Shown piece after piece: positions 32,745 through 33,209 of a DNA stretch of 33,209 nucleotides. Both the position numbers and the translations under genes were made by a program. The stretch is taken from contig JAGRGW010000150.1 of NCBI GenBank assembly GCA_020445315.1, positions 1 to 33,209 on the forward strand, written 5' to 3'. Origin of the DNA: Gammaproteobacteria bacterium (GTDB taxonomy: Bacteria; Pseudomonadota; Gammaproteobacteria; Chromatiales; Chromatiaceae). The notes beneath the pieces were generated by a model that was given only the letters and a program-made list of their open reading frames with translations, did no database searches and had not been told where the DNA came from. Positions within the stretch are counted from its first letter, which is position 1, and each line of letters begins with the position of its first letter.

Positions 32745-33209
32745 TCAACCAGTGTCGCGCGTCCTGAAGAACCCGATCGTCTCGATCAGTTCGCGCGCGT
32801 TCCCGCTCATGGCACCGCTGGCGGCCGAAGTCTGTTCCGCCAGCGACGCGTTCTGCTGCGTCATCTCGTCGATGTGCGTGATCGCCCGGTTGACCTGGTC
32901 GATGCCGGCCGATTGCTCGGCACTGGCCGCGGCGATCTCGGAAACGACATCGCCCACTTTCTGCACGTTGACGACGATCTCGTGCAGCGCACCGCCGGTC
33001 TTGTGCACCAGGTCGGACCCGGCCTTTACCTTGTTGCCCGAGTCGTGGATCAGCTCCTTGATCTGCTTGGCCGCGGTCGCGGAACGCGAGGCAAGGTTAC
33101 GTACCTCGGTGGCGACGACGGCGAAACCACGCCCCTGCTCACCGGCCCGCGCCGCCTCGACGCTGGCATTCAGCGCCAGCAGGTTGGTCTGAAAGGCGAT
33201 CTCGTCGAT
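32745..33209 (-). CDS. Methyl-accepting chemotaxis protein, C-terminal part (truncated by the window edge)
   Basis: The frame is open to the last base and gives the final 154 residues of a chemoreceptor. It starts within the hairpin tip [20 protein letters not shown], followed by [20 protein letters not shown] and the C-terminal coiled coil with [18 protein letters not shown] and a methylation-helix region. This is the CheA/CheW-contacting signalling domain. No C-terminal pentapeptide for CheR/CheB tethering is present; it ends FFRTRDTG. The sensor part lies outside the window. Confidence 0.95.
   Translation of the reverse strand: MDEIAFQTNLLALNASVEAARAGEQGRGFAVVATEVRNLASRSATAAKQIKELIHDSGNKVKAGSDLVHKTGGALHEIVVNVQKVGDVVSEIAAASAEQSAGIDQVNRAITHIDEMTQQNASLAEQTSAASGAMSGNARELIETIGFFRTRDTG

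Overview
The window is GC-rich, densely packed bacterial DNA with short overlaps between genes. It looks chromosomal and gammaproteobacterial. The signs are a type II secretion (T2SS) operon in the order known from Xanthomonas Xps, a dCache-PAS-GGDEF-EAL regulator, a cysC-DUF2061 pair and a bioA gene. I cannot name the genus. I see no phage genes, insertion sequences, CRISPR arrays, rRNA or tRNA. Layout: (1) 1-2165 holds the 3' part of cysC, a DUF2061 membrane protein, and bioA pointing the other way. (2) 2166-2850 is mostly non-coding, with a hairpin, a small palindrome and a possible short leader ORF. (3) 2852-14075 is one tightly coupled operon. It encodes Mrp-antiporter-type subunits (E, F, G, an MbhD-like protein, an MbhE+MrpB fusion, C), then a 1041-residue fusion of two antiporter-type proton/sodium channels, then NuoH-, NuoB-, NuoC- and NuoD-like subunits, then a NuoI-like ferredoxin fused to a GltD-like FAD/NAD(P) oxidoreductase, and finally a ferritin-like diiron protein. 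(4) 14254-15605 holds a small Cys- and DRR-rich membrane-anchored protein and an outer-membrane beta-barrel protein. (5) 15796-18819 is a large membrane-bound c-di-GMP enzyme. (6) 18820-19501 holds two tiny membrane-protein ORFs on the minus strand and two strong AT-rich palindromes. (7) 19502-29758 is a full T2SS operon, gspE-F-G-H-I-J-K-L-M-N(C)-D. (8) 29819-32689 holds two exported proteins on the opposite strand, one with six carboxypeptidase-regulatory-like repeats and one with thrombospondin type 3 repeats. (9) 32745-33209 is the C-terminal end of a methyl-accepting chemotaxis protein. The most interesting part is region 3. Its subunit set and order match the archaeal membrane-bound sulfane reductase (MBS/Mbx) layout rather than complex I or a group 4 hydrogenase: Mrp block, two antiporter subunits, then M, J, K, L, N. 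The large subunit has lost the nickel-iron cysteine motifs, the NuoB-like subunit lacks one of the usual cluster ligands, and the electron-input end is a built-in GltD-like flavoprotein. I infer a bacterial ion-pumping oxidoreductase linking NAD(P)H or ferredoxin to an unknown acceptor (sulfane sulfur, quinone or other) and to proton/sodium transport. The T2SS secretin has a lipobox, so it may reach the outer membrane without a separate pilotin. The two exported proteins next to it are plausible substrates; they share a similar hydrophobic-acidic C-terminal tail.
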